From Corallium rubrum (taxonomy: Eukaryota; Cnidaria; Anthozoa; Scleralcyonacea; Coralliidae): a stretch of DNA of 64,000 nucleotides. The notes below the pieces were generated by a model, which was not told where the DNA came from, searched no databases, and saw only the letters and a program-made list of their open reading frames with translations. The stretch covers positions 1,630,001 through 1,694,000 of the forward strand of contig CAXIUP010000120.1 of NCBI GenBank assembly GCA_964035015.1, in the 5' to 3' direction. A program made the translations under genes and the position numbers. Each line of letters opens with the position of its first letter. Within the stretch, counting starts at the first letter, position 1. Below, piece after piece: positions 54,901 through 64,000 of the stretch.

Positions 54901-55172
54901 GTCCTTTGAAAGTAAAATCGCTACTCATATTTTTAGATAATAATAGCATATGAAAAAGATTTGTAAATAGTCAAATAGATGTGTGTTTTTACTATACTTT
55001 ATATTTACTATATTATTATATGAAAATTGGAGGTCTAATTACAAAATTAGACCTCTAAATTTCATACTATACCTTACTGTATCTTTATAATCTTTTGTTA
55101 TTGTACACGCCCCTTGTGGAAATCAGCCTAGGTTGACATGGTCAGCGTGTTTAAATAAAGTTTTTCTTCTCT
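51955..55172 (+). mobile_element. CR1/L2-like non-LTR retrotransposon (about 3.2 kb) inserted in pPolB copy 2
   Basis: The element interrupts the polymerase between the KLFHRR end (55173) and motif A (about 51930). The 5' limit near 51955 is uncertain, because the ORF frame stays open into the flank and there is no clear 5' UTR. The 3' end includes a perfect hairpin, aggtctaatt...aattagacct, near 55031-55058, then aatcagcctaggttgacatg and an AATAAAG, ending in short pyrimidine-rich repeats (cttctctctatcttct). No clear target duplication was found. Confidence 0.8.
52062..54953 (+). CDS. LINE ORF2: endonuclease and reverse transcriptase
   Basis: I use the ATG at 52062; the frame is open from before 51990. 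Domains: APE-type endonuclease with Asn (FLNIVSL), Glu (GFNETRLD), GGGVCIYLR, TTIYRPP, LGDLNCDM and SDHSLVF, so all catalytic residues are present (residues 20-270). The reverse transcriptase follows, with NYRPISVLPAVSKVMERILY, QFGFRKRHST, LIDLKKAFDTVDH, GVPQGSILGPLFFLLYINDL and FADDTNL (about 500-720), then the thumb. The last 45 codons are out of register: one A is missing from an A-run near 54825-54830, after which the other frame would give the usual WNSLP-type C-terminus. Otherwise uninterrupted, so the insertion looks young. Confidence 0.9.
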   Translation: MSSDFFTSLNSIPNERGFKMAFLNIVSLPKKIDEIRYSMSNKYIDLIGFNETRLDLNIADNMIYLDGYDIVRKDRSRNGGGVCIYLRSSINYNVRHDLIPSELEAVCVEIIKPHSRPFLVTTIYRPPHATSDFFDNFEKLIKAIDDENKEMYILGDLNCDMLKTESDAPTKKIKSLYELYQLSQLIEGATRVTMTTASLIDHIVTNKPEKISDSGVIHTGISDHSLVFAIRKTRVTKKQDENVVEIRNMKNFDGQRFVEGLLDQHWEYVYFFTNDPNAMWEIWKKLFEEVLNKHAPLQRKKIRSKKVPWITSDIKKLINRRDKFKRKAIVKNLEADWLNYKQTRNKVNIELRKAKKDYYSKKIAGQKYNPKEAWKTINNLLGKQNKPTIVNELNLDGNNVTNSEDIAEGFHDFFSNIGPDLASKIDTSNCNFQEYIKKPKSEFTAFEPITTNKIYHLLRGLSSAKATGIDKISSKILKIAAPAISSSLTYIFNQAITLCTFPDEWKMARVLPLYKNGHRNLPGNYRPISVLPAVSKVMERILYDQLYDYLTKFGLLSDCQFGFRKRHSTATALLDCTNSWYMNIDKKLFNLVVLIDLKKAFDTVDHQILLKKLELYGVKGDAYSLLKSYLMNRSQKCQVNGTISSERLIKCGVPQGSILGPLFFLLYINDLPQCLHKTKPRLFADDTNLTAAGESINDVQVAMNSDLENLRKWLIANKLSLNVAKTEFILIGSRPMIKSISSAQPNVIIENKPIKQVYDCKTLGVTVDQYLSWKNNTENICKKITSGISALCRIKEFVEKDTLLSVYNSIVRPYFNYCCEVWDVFGETQSKRLQKLQNRAARIIMNMSNDVDHLVALGALGWEPLKVERKKAKAKLMFKLFNKMGPKSLTELFTFKSEMSNYELRDISSTLCLPQPRTNSMKKASCLTGHTFGILYQKKLGRATPSCPLKVKSLLIFLDNNSI

Positions 55173-58167
55173 CTATCTTCTATGAAACAACTTCGCCGCG
55201 TTCGTGCGCCCTCCATACAGTCCGTGTCTGGGTTCGAGAGGCTCGGAAATTTCAAAATTATCGAAATACGTTTTCATGTCCGAGTTTGCTTCGAGTTGAC
55301 GTTTCAAGTCGCACTCCCACATTTCAATCACGTTGTAACCTTGACGTTTTAGAAAACGTGTTTTCTCGAGCGTACGCTGATGTAAATCTTGCATGGTTTG
55401 CTGACTGACGGGGTTAACGGTGTCTCTGGCGTAACAAGAGACGCAGCCGTGCCAGAAACATCCATGGAGCTCCTAGACGGTGTTTGACTCTGCATGACAC
55501 CCATCAACACGGTCCGGTCCGATACGTTGCTCGCCAAAATTGCGAGAGTGCGGAATGGAAATATCGTTGCATTGCGCGGGAAACGCTAACCATTTTAGGG
55601 CAATAACCGATTGCTTATCATGAGGTCTATAACCATGCGGTGGAATAACGGCAATTGTTTTTTCACGAAGAAAGTTCTTTCGAAAGACTAAGTTGCATGC
55701 CGAGGCAATTGCGAGACAATCTTTAAACGGGTCGATATCAGTAACAGAACGAAACAGTTCGCGAAATTCTAGACAACAACGTCGAAGGATGTCGACGTCC
55801 GATCGGCAATACTTCAGAATTTCCTCTTGAAAGTCGAAAACGCAGTTATTGGCTCTCTGATTATTATACCACTGGTAAAACTTAGCACGATCATCGGCAG
55901 GCATTCTGTCTGGATCGTAGAAGCTTGCGTCGGGTATAGGACCTTGATAGTTTTGGTTGGTTTCGGTGTTGAAGTGATGTGGGAAATAGCCCTTGGCAAG
56001 TTCGTTCAGACCAAACGTTTTCGGAAAGTTCGCGAGCTTCATTGGGATAAAGCATAGCGAATCGATAAACTTAATGTCTAATTCTGGAACGTTTAGTGTT
56101 AATATCTTTGCGCCGTTCATAATAACTTTCGGTACCAAACCATTCTTATGGAGATATTGTAGGATGAAATACCCGTCATATCCCTGGAAATTATGAGCCA
56201 TCACTAGACTGTTCGAATTGTGGTCTTGAAATAACCATTCACAAAATTCGTCCCGTGTGTTTGCACCGCTAAACACCCACTCTTGCTCGCTTTCGTCGTG
56301 AACAACGCATAAATTCGCTACATGTTCGCCGCCTTCTTGCACGCATTCAAAATCGAAGAAAAATAATTGGTTATAACCACCTTCTTCGCCTTCGTTGTCG
56401 CTGGCTTCTTCCCCTACGTCCGCCTCATCATCTAGTAAATCATTCGTGTCCGATTGCGCTTCGCGAGTGGTTTTTCTTTTCTTTGCCTGTTGAATATAGC
56501 ACTGGTGGTCTTCAGAGACCACGTACTGTTGACAAACTGTACACCGAACAAGACCGCAGTGATGCCTCTGAGGGTGTTGATTAGCTCGTTTCACCACCTG
56601 CTTGCAGTGTTGACACTTTATGGCAGATGCACAAATTGAAGGCTTTTCGCCCAGGGATGCTTTGTGCCTATCAAAACACTCTTGGCTCTTGAAAAATCGG
56701 GCGCAATCGTTGCAAAATACCCAGCTTGTAATCGGACAGTTTTGCATGTAGCATAACTTGCACGTATCGCCGCAGAGGTGGTCTTCCACTTTATCATACC
56801 CCTTCTTACACGTATGACAGTACTTCTTACGCGCGAGGAAAGCTGGCATGCTTGTAATTACGACATAGTGGTTATCGTGGGAGTAGAGATAAATACGCTT
56901 CAGTGCCTCAGGACCCGAGTAAATAAGAGCATTCAGATGTTCTTTCGAGACAATGTTTACCTGGTAATCGCTCAAATAGACTTGAAACTTTTTCACTTCT
57001 TCGATACCGCACTGTCCGAGTGGCACGCCGGCATTTTCATGCAATTCGTGAGCAAGTTCACCTTGCAATGGCCTTCGAGACTCGCTTATGTAGGGGTATC
57101 GTTCATCGTTGTCAACTTTGGCTTTGGCTACGACAATGGCACGACTAAGACAAAGATCGTCCTTGTTCTGAATTCGGACGATGGCTCTTTTGTTGGTCAG
57201 ATGTTTTTCTAGATTAGCAATCTTTCGCTTTCTTCCGATTCCACCGTGTGGCATCTCAACATGGATTATATTGACGGTAATCGAATCATCTAACTTAAAC
57301 GAATCATTCGATTGAATTACTCTTTTGATCTCGGCCAAGATTCTCTCAACGGTTAATCTCTCACGAGGCATAAATGCTAACGAAACAGGATACTCGAGTT
57401 GAGGCGAATGCATAATAAACCGGACTTGATCATGCATAGCAATACCATCGGTTACGCGATCGAGTAGGCTTTCAAATACATGATGTAATTGCCTCAGGAC
57501 ATCAGGCAAACCTTGGACTTGCAAATCCCCAAACTGAACGCGATAATCAAGACCCGTGGTCTTAAATTTTTTCACGCGTACTTGCTTAACAGACTTTATC
57601 GTAAATAACGGAATAGTTTTAGATCTCTTACTTGGTATTGATTCCGTACTTTGGTTTAGCGGCTCGTTTTCGGCTTCCTTCTCCGGTCTGGATACATACT
57701 TCGGGTATCGACGGTTCACCAGGGACATCAGAAATATCCTCTAGTTCGGCCATAAATAAATCGTCGTTCCAATCCTTGCTGAAGGGTTCGTGTTGCTCGT
57801 TCGACCAACCATCCATTAACACCGTAGAAATCCCACTACGTTCGTTCTCTAAATCACGCTCCAAGGCATTCGACAATATAATGATACGTTGAAACAAGGC
57901 TGCTTCTTTATGTCTATCCTCGAAATCAAACAACCATTCCAGCGCCTCAATTTCTTCGACGGTTGTACAACCTTTGATTACATCGATAAGATCCATTGCT
58001 GTCAATGAAACAAAACGTATATTAAACTCTGATAAAATACGCAAATAGTTAACGTCGTCAGACATTATAAAACGAAGAAATGCAAAACATCTTACCTTAA
58101 AATCAGACAAAAATATCTTCCAAAATATCTCCCAAGAAAACGCTATATCGCAGACAGTAAACTCCAC
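55173..58167 (-). pseudogene. Polinton pPolB copy 2, N-terminal, zinc-rich and exonuclease part
   Basis: Read leftward: an N-terminal ORF (58167-57628; a later ATG gives MSDDVNYLRILSEF) is in a different frame from the main ORF; the shift is at 57640-57720. Main ORF: KSVKQVRVKKFKTTGLDYRV; PHGGIGRKRK; zinc-rich region (YCHTCKKGYD, CGDTCKLCYMQNC, CNDCARFF, CQHCKQVV); Exo I FFDFECVQ; Exo II AHNFQGYDGYF; Exo III YCRSDVDILRR; then a block ending in LYGGRTNAAKLFHRR at the LINE junction. The only other break is a TAG at 55473-55475, with the frame continuing unchanged beyond it. Better kept than copy 1, and it shows what copy 1 has lost. Confidence 0.88.
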
Positions 58168-58213
58168 AGGTAAAACACTTTAGGAAAAGTAACAACAATA
58201 CGAAATCACCGAG

Positions 58214-58221
58214 CTTATATA
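58214..58221 (-). promoter_or_regulatory. TATA box of pPolB copy 2
   Basis: The minus strand reads gaagctatataagctcgg: TATATAAG about 45 bases upstream of the 58167 ATG and about 50 bases downstream of the AP-1 array. Confidence 0.55.
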
Positions 58222-58272
58222 GCTTCATGTATACTATAATTATTCCAATCTTGCCCAATCATGTCACAGGCG

Positions 58273-58359
58273 TGAGTCATGCGTGAGTCATGCGTGAGTC
58301 ATGCGTGAGTCATGCGTGAGTCATGCGTGAGTCATGGTGCGTGAGTCATGCGTGAGTCA
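58273..58359 (-). promoter_or_regulatory. Array of eight AP-1 (TGAGTCA) sites upstream of pPolB copy 2
   Basis: Unit gcgtgagtcat, 11 bp. The heptamer TGAGTCA begins at 58273, 58284, 58295, 58306, 58317, 58328, 58342 and 58353. The first six are spaced exactly one 11-bp unit, close to a helical turn, so bound dimers would lie on one face. TGAGTCA is the consensus for AP-1-type bZIP dimers (established). Function here is inferred from placement next to the TATA box. Confidence 0.8.
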
Positions 58360-58409
58360 CGCTGAATATTAATGAGGCGGCATCCCTTTGGAAGGTATAT
58401 GGGGGGGGG

Positions 58410-58870
58410 TTATCTACTGTCATTGGTGATTAACCTTCGGTATCTCATCATTTGACTATAGACAAGGCCCCTCTTACAACTCTCTGGGTGATATGAATTT
58501 CGATGCAAAAGCGGTAAACAATCTGTAGGTTTAATAAAAATATCTGATTCGAAAGTCATTTTGTTGGTGAAATAAATTGTGGTATCAAGGAAATCAACAT
58601 GAGAAAAAGAATGAGTGTATTCAAATTTGATTGTTTGGTGAAATGAATTTAGGAGATTCATGAATTCAACAAACTTGTCAAGTCCATGTGTCCAAATCAG
58701 AAAAACATCAATGAAACGTTTCCAAATGTTTGGCATGAGGTCACTGGAGAGTGTCGAAAAAGGAGCTCTCCAGCGATTCCATGAAGATGTTTGCAAAAGA
58801 AAGGGCCATTTTGGTACCCATGGCCGGGCCGTGTTTCTGAAGGTAAAATTTATCTTTAAACGTAAAGTAG
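58410..58870 (-). pseudogene. Penelope-like reverse transcriptase fragment
   Basis: Read leftward, the residues FYRNTARPWVPK-type start, NIWKRFIDVFLIWTHGLDKF, FEYTHSFSHVDFLDTTIYF, FIKPTDCLPLLHRNSYHPES and CKRGLVYSQMMRYRRL match the order of the Penelope RT core (palm to thumb). The YxDD-type block reads RFIDVF, so a catalytic Asp is lost. The fragment is cut at the repeat array on one side and near 58410 on the other. Confidence 0.7.
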
Positions 58871-58879
58871 TTTTCCTAG

Positions 58880-61337
58880 CGAAATATCGCGATCGCCCAG
58901 GCAAAACTTTGCCGGTAATCGATAAACCTCACGGGAATAACATTTGTGATACTTGTGATCATCCCCCGAACCATCTGGTCAAGTAAGTCATCTCACAAAC
59001 AACTGGCGAAATCTCGCCCTGGCAAGACCTTGCCGGTAATCGGTAAACCTCACGGGGAAAACATTTGTGATCATCCCTCGACCATCTGGTCAAGGAAGTT
59101 ACTTCACAAACAGCTGGCGAAATCTCGCCCTGACAAAACCTTACCGGTAATCGATAAACCTCACGGGAATAACATTTGTGATCATCCCTCGAACCATCTG
59201 GTCAAGGAAGTCATCTCAAAAACAACTGGCGAAATTGCAGGCAAAACCTTGCCGGTAATCGATGAACCTTGCGTGAAAAACATTTGTGATCATCCCTTGA
59301 ACCATCTGGTCAAGGAAGTCATCTCACAAACAACTGGCGTAATCTCGATTGGCAAACCTTGACTGTATGGTGATCGATAAACCTTACGGGGATAACATAG
59401 TTGTGTTCATCCCCGCGGAACGTGGACGAGGAAATCATTTCACAAACAACTGGCAAAACCTCGCCCATTAGCGCTGATAAATAGACAAAGCTCAATGAAC
59501 AACACGTGAAGAACAAACTTATGATAACCCCTCGAACCTTGTCGCGGAAGAAATCATTTCACCAATACCTGCACCACTGTCCGTTAAAAAATATCGGACT
59601 ACCATAGTCAGTAAGCATCGATTTCGGTCGATCAGGCCGTGTGCCCGACAAGGTATTCTAGTTGCTAACAGGAAGAAAGCAAAGAAGATTAGAAAAATAA
59701 GAAAAATACCTCAGCCTCGGAAATATTTGACACGCTTCAGTTGTTCCAGCCTTTATGTCGCTCGTGTGGCAAAACCCGCCAACCATTAACATATATAGAA
59801 AGTAAACTGTAGTAGACCTTGTTTAGAAGGCCATAAAATACTGCTGTAAAATACTGGCTAAGGCTAGGCTGCAACATAGAAGCACATGTTGTCGGAGTCG
59901 ATGTACTTGACCACACTGACAATTTATTCATAGTTTGTTGACCTTTATATGCGATGCTCTAATTTATGCAGTGTGAATAGTGTGCTGCCTCGCTGACGCT
60001 CGGCAGCAATTAGTGCGTGTATACAACCTTGACAGATAACGTGTATCATATTACCATAATCATAATGACGTAAACGCAGTGTTGCTATTTTTAGCCTGGT
60101 GCAGGTCTGTTTTTAGCCGCATGTGTTGCGTCAGTGGTTTCCATATGATCGCTACGATCGCTGCGATCGCCAACTTCATTTTTGAGCGATCGTGGTAGAC
60201 TGAAAGTCATCTCGTTTGAGATCGGCGGCTGGCTTTCAGTCTACGATCGTGGTGGCCTGTAAACAGAGTGTCTTTAGGGGTGTGTGGCGTTGGGAGAAGA
60301 GTAGTCTGTGGACAATCCATTCAAAAATGAATTCTCTAGTCCGTGTGCGGACTAATGTTCTGATTGGCTTATAATGTCTCTGCTACTTCTGCTTCTATTA
60401 TGATTAGCCAACGGTTTCTAACTTCATTATCAGAATGTTGTTGCGATCGTTTAATAATATTTTCGCTTGTGTTGAGACAAAATCGTTCAGTTAACTTTTA
60501 AATTAAATAATGAAGGACATTTGCTGTGAAGCCGAGACGTTTTGCCCAACTTTCAACGGGTTCAGTTTAGCAGGAAAATCCCGAGTGAAATCAGCGTGAG
60601 CTTCTGCAAAAGGCGGTACAATTTGAAAAGGGAACAGAATCATGCCGGTGTGTAAATACATGCCAAAAAGTCTTACGTATATACAAGGTGCCGGTATAAT
60701 ATAATGACGGATTAGCATGTGACTATTCTCTTCCAATGAGAATTGAAAAGACTTTGTGAATACTGCTGACCCGAATACCGTGGTCGTAGCCTAGTTTCTA
60801 GGCCTTCCTCGGTTGACACGTTTCGGAAGTGTTCCGAACGGACCCGCTGGGGAAGGCTTAGCAACATTCGTAAACACTTTCACTTTACACCTCAGTTGTT
60901 TATTGAGGAAGAATTGTGATGTTATGACGTCCTAAGTGTTTCCCGACATTTACTATTTTAATACAAGCTCTATCTCACCTCGGATCGACGAAGGTTCACT
61001 GGCCTAGCTTTCTTATCACTAGCTTTCCTTCTGCAACCGCCAAAACTTGAAAGTTAAACAGTTAAACTTTCATTTCGAGCTCCAATTAGAATATATTCCA
61101 TAATTTCCTTCTTTCGATCGCCAAGATCTATAATATACTGTCGCTACGCTAGATCCCAGGGACACTCGAAGGGCCAGAACGATTCTGGGCAGGACCTTTT
61201 TGCGAATGTTGCTAAATTCGTTCCCAGACTCTTCTCACGCAGGTCGTGCCCGTCGACCACTGATCTATATAAGAGACTGGATAGAGCATTATTATCTGAG
61301 CGCCTCCAGAAATTGAAGCCGGAAGTTACGCCCTAAT
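58880..61337 (+). repeat. Right arm of the large inverted duplication (helicase-unit flank)
   Basis: Reverse complement of 32832-35597 with scattered substitutions and a shorter repeat array (about 4-5 units, 58885-59345). It retains the hairpin (about 60172-60250) and the cggttgacacgtttcggaag block. Its outer end, gttacgccctaatttg, matches arm L to the last base before the deletion junction. No gene supported; several short ORFs are mirror copies of those in arm L. Confidence 0.85.
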
Positions 61338-62134
61338 TTGTAAGCGACGCCATATTGGACGGCCCCACATGAGGAGTGAGTTGTTATATTTTACTGTTGT
61401 GAATTCGTTGTTTTCGCATATAATCATGAAATAGACGAACAACACAAATCCATTTTGGTATTTCAAGCAACGGGACACATCGTGGAACTATGGAGGACCT
61501 AAGAACGTGAAGGGAAACTGAATCGTAAGTAAATAAGTTGATATTTTGACGAAATTTCGAAGGGGACGCAGAGCTCCCGAAGAACATAGCAAACGGCCGG
61601 TGGTTAATAAACTGATTTTTAGGATACAAATATGTGATAATACTGTAATTGTGGAATGTTCACAATCGAGTAGATCATTTTAAAAGCCGAAGGACGTGTA
61701 AAATTATGGCACAGACGATAGATTGGCTTGTAGAGTTGTGAGTAGATTTCGACAATCAGTATATTTCTTTATGCACCTATCAATGTTAAGCCCGAGGGGG
61801 CATGGGGCGGGCAAGGGGTAGGGATTTTGGCATTTTCCTTAAGAAATTGTCAAAATCCACACCCTGGGGACACCACCATTAGTCAAAAAACAGTAATATT
61901 CCCCACCTGGGGAAATTCTAGTCTGCGAACCCAGACGTATTTGCCCGCCCTCGTTGCCTCCCGCGGAGAATAGCGTCTGCGAACCCGAGCAGAGATTTGA
62001 TTTCCGTGACGTAATACCTTTTTATCCAATCACAATTTACCTCTTAAAAACAGGGAACTAACGTGCAGGATTTGTGCGGGATAAACGCGCAAACGCGTGG
62101 AAACAAAGGAGTGAAGACAAACAAGCTAGCTAAA
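61338..62134 (+). other. 5' flank of helicase copy R, missing from copy L
   Basis: Leads to the helicase ATG at 62135. Contains a second copy of the dispersed repeat (61923-62014), with a TGACGTAA word near its end, and a G-rich stretch at 61790-61830. No ORF supported. It probably contains the helicase promoter. Confidence 0.5.
61923..62014. repeat. Dispersed short repeat, copy 2
   Basis: Nearly identical to 19255-19347 (ctgcgaacccagacgtattt ... ccgtgacgtaa), in the same orientation and again shortly upstream of a gene start. Confidence 0.75.
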
Positions 62135-64000
62135 ATGGCAGAAAGTATTGAGAGCGCGTTTGTTAATGTTTGTCAAGTTTTTGGCTTCGAAAGCTTGAGT
62201 AAACATCGAGAAGATGCCATAAAATATGTCGTGAAAGCAAAAAAGGATCTTTTTGCGAATTTGCCAACTGGGCTTGGCAAGTCTTTGATATATCAAGCCT
62301 TGCCACTTGTGTTTGCTTCACAGTCCATATCATCCTCGTGGTCTCTCCGTTAACCAGCCTGATGAAAGATCAAGTTGGTCGCTTTAATTCTCTCGGAATT
62401 AGTACTATATCACTGAACGACATCAGTTCAGATGTTCGAATGAAAGCAGTGCTAAATGGTGAGTTTTCTATCGTGTTTGGGTCACCAGAGTTGTGGCTTG
62501 GTGATGGGACATGGAGGAAAATGGTAAACAGCGACATTTACAAGAAGGCTGTGAGAGCTGTGGCAGTTGATGAGGCCCACATTATTTGTCACTGGTACGT
62601 AATTTGTGTATTTTGTTAAAAGAGCAAGTATCCTGTCTCCTGAATGATAAAATACTTAATGCCTGCTCACTTTATTAATATCTTGACACATGCTGTACCT
62701 TTTCCTGCCCAAGATGCTTTAAAGTATTCATTGATTCAAGTTTTATTTTCAATTCATTTTTTAATTTTATATCGGGGGCAATCGAAAAGCAACAAACACG
62801 CAGCTTTTAGAGTGTGGTTTTCAAAAATTCATGAGTTTAGATCCCTTTTGCCTGGTGTTTCTTTCATTGCTCTTACAGCTATAGCAACAAGTGACACCAA
62901 AGCAGCAATTTTTTAAGCTTTGCTAATGCATGAACCACATATGATAGTGGAAAGTCCCAATAAGGAGAATATTTCCTATGTTGTGCATTATATGCAGAAG
63001 AATGCTAGTCTGTCCAACTATTTTGGCTGGATTACTGATGAGGTGATAGCTCAAAGAACAGCAGCAACTATTATAAGTAATAACATGACTTGAGGGAAAT
63101 TAGCGATTAAATTGCCCGCCACCGAGGGAAGATTTGTGATAGTCCGAGGGCGAAGCCCGAGACCTTTTACAAATCTTCCCGAGGCGAAGGGCAATTTAAT
63201 CGCTAATTTCCCGACAAGTCATGTTATCAGTTTGTAATATTATGATCGCCGAGGAAAACTCAGAGAAGTATGCTGAGATAAATTTAGGTGTTTGTTTTTG
63301 TATGGTTCAGTGAAGTTGTTTACGAGTTTTACTATTGATTGAAGTAATTATACCTTTGGGACATGCTTTGTGTTTGTAGAATAGATGTCTGTTAATAAAA
63401 ATGTTGTGAGTGTTCTAGGACCGCCTGTTTGCGTAACAGATATGCAAGCGGGAAATTTAGTAAAAGACAAAGGATTTCTTTGTCTACTAATTTTCCCCTG
63501 CATGCTTGATGAGGGTAAATTAGTAGACAAAGAAATCTTTTGTTTTCTACTAAATTTCCCGGGGAAATTTAGAAGACAAAGGCATATGCATGGGTAATGA
63601 GGAAAACACGGGATTTACATTCCCTTTGAGAACAATGAAAACCGAGGTGATGATGATATTAGAACGATAATCTACTGCCAGACAATTAAACAGTGCTCTG
63701 TTACTTATTCCACTATAAACACCCTCTTGGGAGACAATGCTTATGAAGATCCTGCAAACAGAGATGCCAAGAGAATGTTAATTGAGATGCTTCACTCATG
63801 CACTCCCAGCTCCAACAAAGAACATATATTAAGTCATTACAAACAGAGGATGGATGTATTAGGATCTTGGTGGCAACTATTGCGTTTGGCATGGGAGTAG
63901 ACTGTAAGAAAGTGTATCGCACAATACATTTTGGACCTGCGAATAATGTTAAAGCTTACATGCGAGAGTGGCCGAGCTGGTAGAGATGGCACGCCGAGTA
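62135..64000 (+). pseudogene. RecQ-like DNA helicase, copy R, cut by window end
   Basis: Start MAESIESAFVNVCQVFGFES, then motif I (NLPTGLGKSLIYQALPL). A 16-base deletion relative to copy L shifts the frame after FASQS. Motif Ia (SPLTSLMKDQVGRFNS) and II (RAVAVDEAHIICHW) follow, with the intron (GTACGT) in the Trp codon. The second exon has SKSNKHAAFRVWFSKIHEFR and ALTAIATSDTKAAIF, then a TAA where copy L reads GAA, NISYVVHYMQKNASLSNYFG, a 590-bp insertion (63070-63659), and LVATIAFGMGVDCKKVYRTI. The motif VI end is shifted (YMREWPSW). At least four lesions. Confidence 0.85.
63070..63659. mobile_element. Fold-back type insertion in helicase copy R (about 590 bp)
   Basis: Copy L is continuous here (gcagcaactagaacgataatc), so the limits are known. 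It includes a 146-bp palindrome, 63081-63226, with 38-base arms (taacatgactt...gattaaattgccc). A second inverted pair lies near 63455-63570 (ttagtaaaagacaaaggatt with its complement gaaatcttttgttttctact). Non-coding. A TTA or CTA word borders the insert, but no certain target duplication is seen. Confidence 0.7.

Overview
The window looks like repeat-rich DNA from an invertebrate animal nucleus, most likely a cnidarian. This is inference: it is AT-rich, has no bacterial operons, uses GT/AG spliceosomal introns, and carries families I know to be expanded in corals, anemones and hydrozoans (Polintons/adintoviruses, DUF6589 genes, RecQ-like helicase repeats, chromodomain integrases). I see no clearly intact single-copy host gene. 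Almost every coding region belongs to a mobile element or a relic of one, and most are broken.

Layout. 1-13.5 kb: a Polinton (Maverick/adintovirus-like) cut by the window edge. It holds the packaging ATPase end, two small late genes, an adenain-like protease (frameshifted), major capsid protein, core protein, minor capsid protein, a chromodomain integrase in three frames, a small MGNSAS protein, two small accessory ORFs, a decayed protein-primed DNA polymerase, a basic/acidic (bZIP-like) ORF and a broken C2H2 zinc-finger gene. A 0.93 kb element with GC-rich ends sits inside it. 13.6-18.8 kb: a decayed multi-exon gene with coiled coil, transposase-like core and C-terminal PHD finger. 19.4-30.4 kb: a DUF6589 gene (copy A) and a tandem truncated duplicate (copy B), with hAT and Harbinger MITEs and a 2 kb hAT-like insertion that carries its own promoter-like repeats and exon. 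30.9-35.6 kb and 58.9-64 kb: two inverted copies of one unit (RecQ-like helicase, a 2 kb flank, an array of repeats of about 110-120 bp). 36.7-45 kb: relics of a MULE-type transposon with Ulp1-like, C2H2, SWIM and PHD-like parts. 45.6-47.3 kb: Ty3/Gypsy integrase. 48.2-50 kb: another RecQ helicase. 50.6-58.2 kb: a second Polinton polymerase, split by a 3.2 kb non-LTR retrotransposon. Penelope endonuclease and reverse transcriptase fragments lie at the inner ends of the two inverted arms.

How parts may work together. In both Polinton polymerase genes a short intron interrupts the same glycine codon, upstream of the YYDTDS motif. Both genes also have bZIP-type sites directly upstream of a TATA box: a perfect CRE palindrome in copy 1 and eight TGAGTCA (AP-1) sites in copy 2. 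Copy 1 encodes a small basic/acidic protein divergently from the polymerase across its CRE, so a self-encoded or host bZIP switch for early genes is the most interesting hypothesis here. All calls come from reading the sequence; no database search was run.
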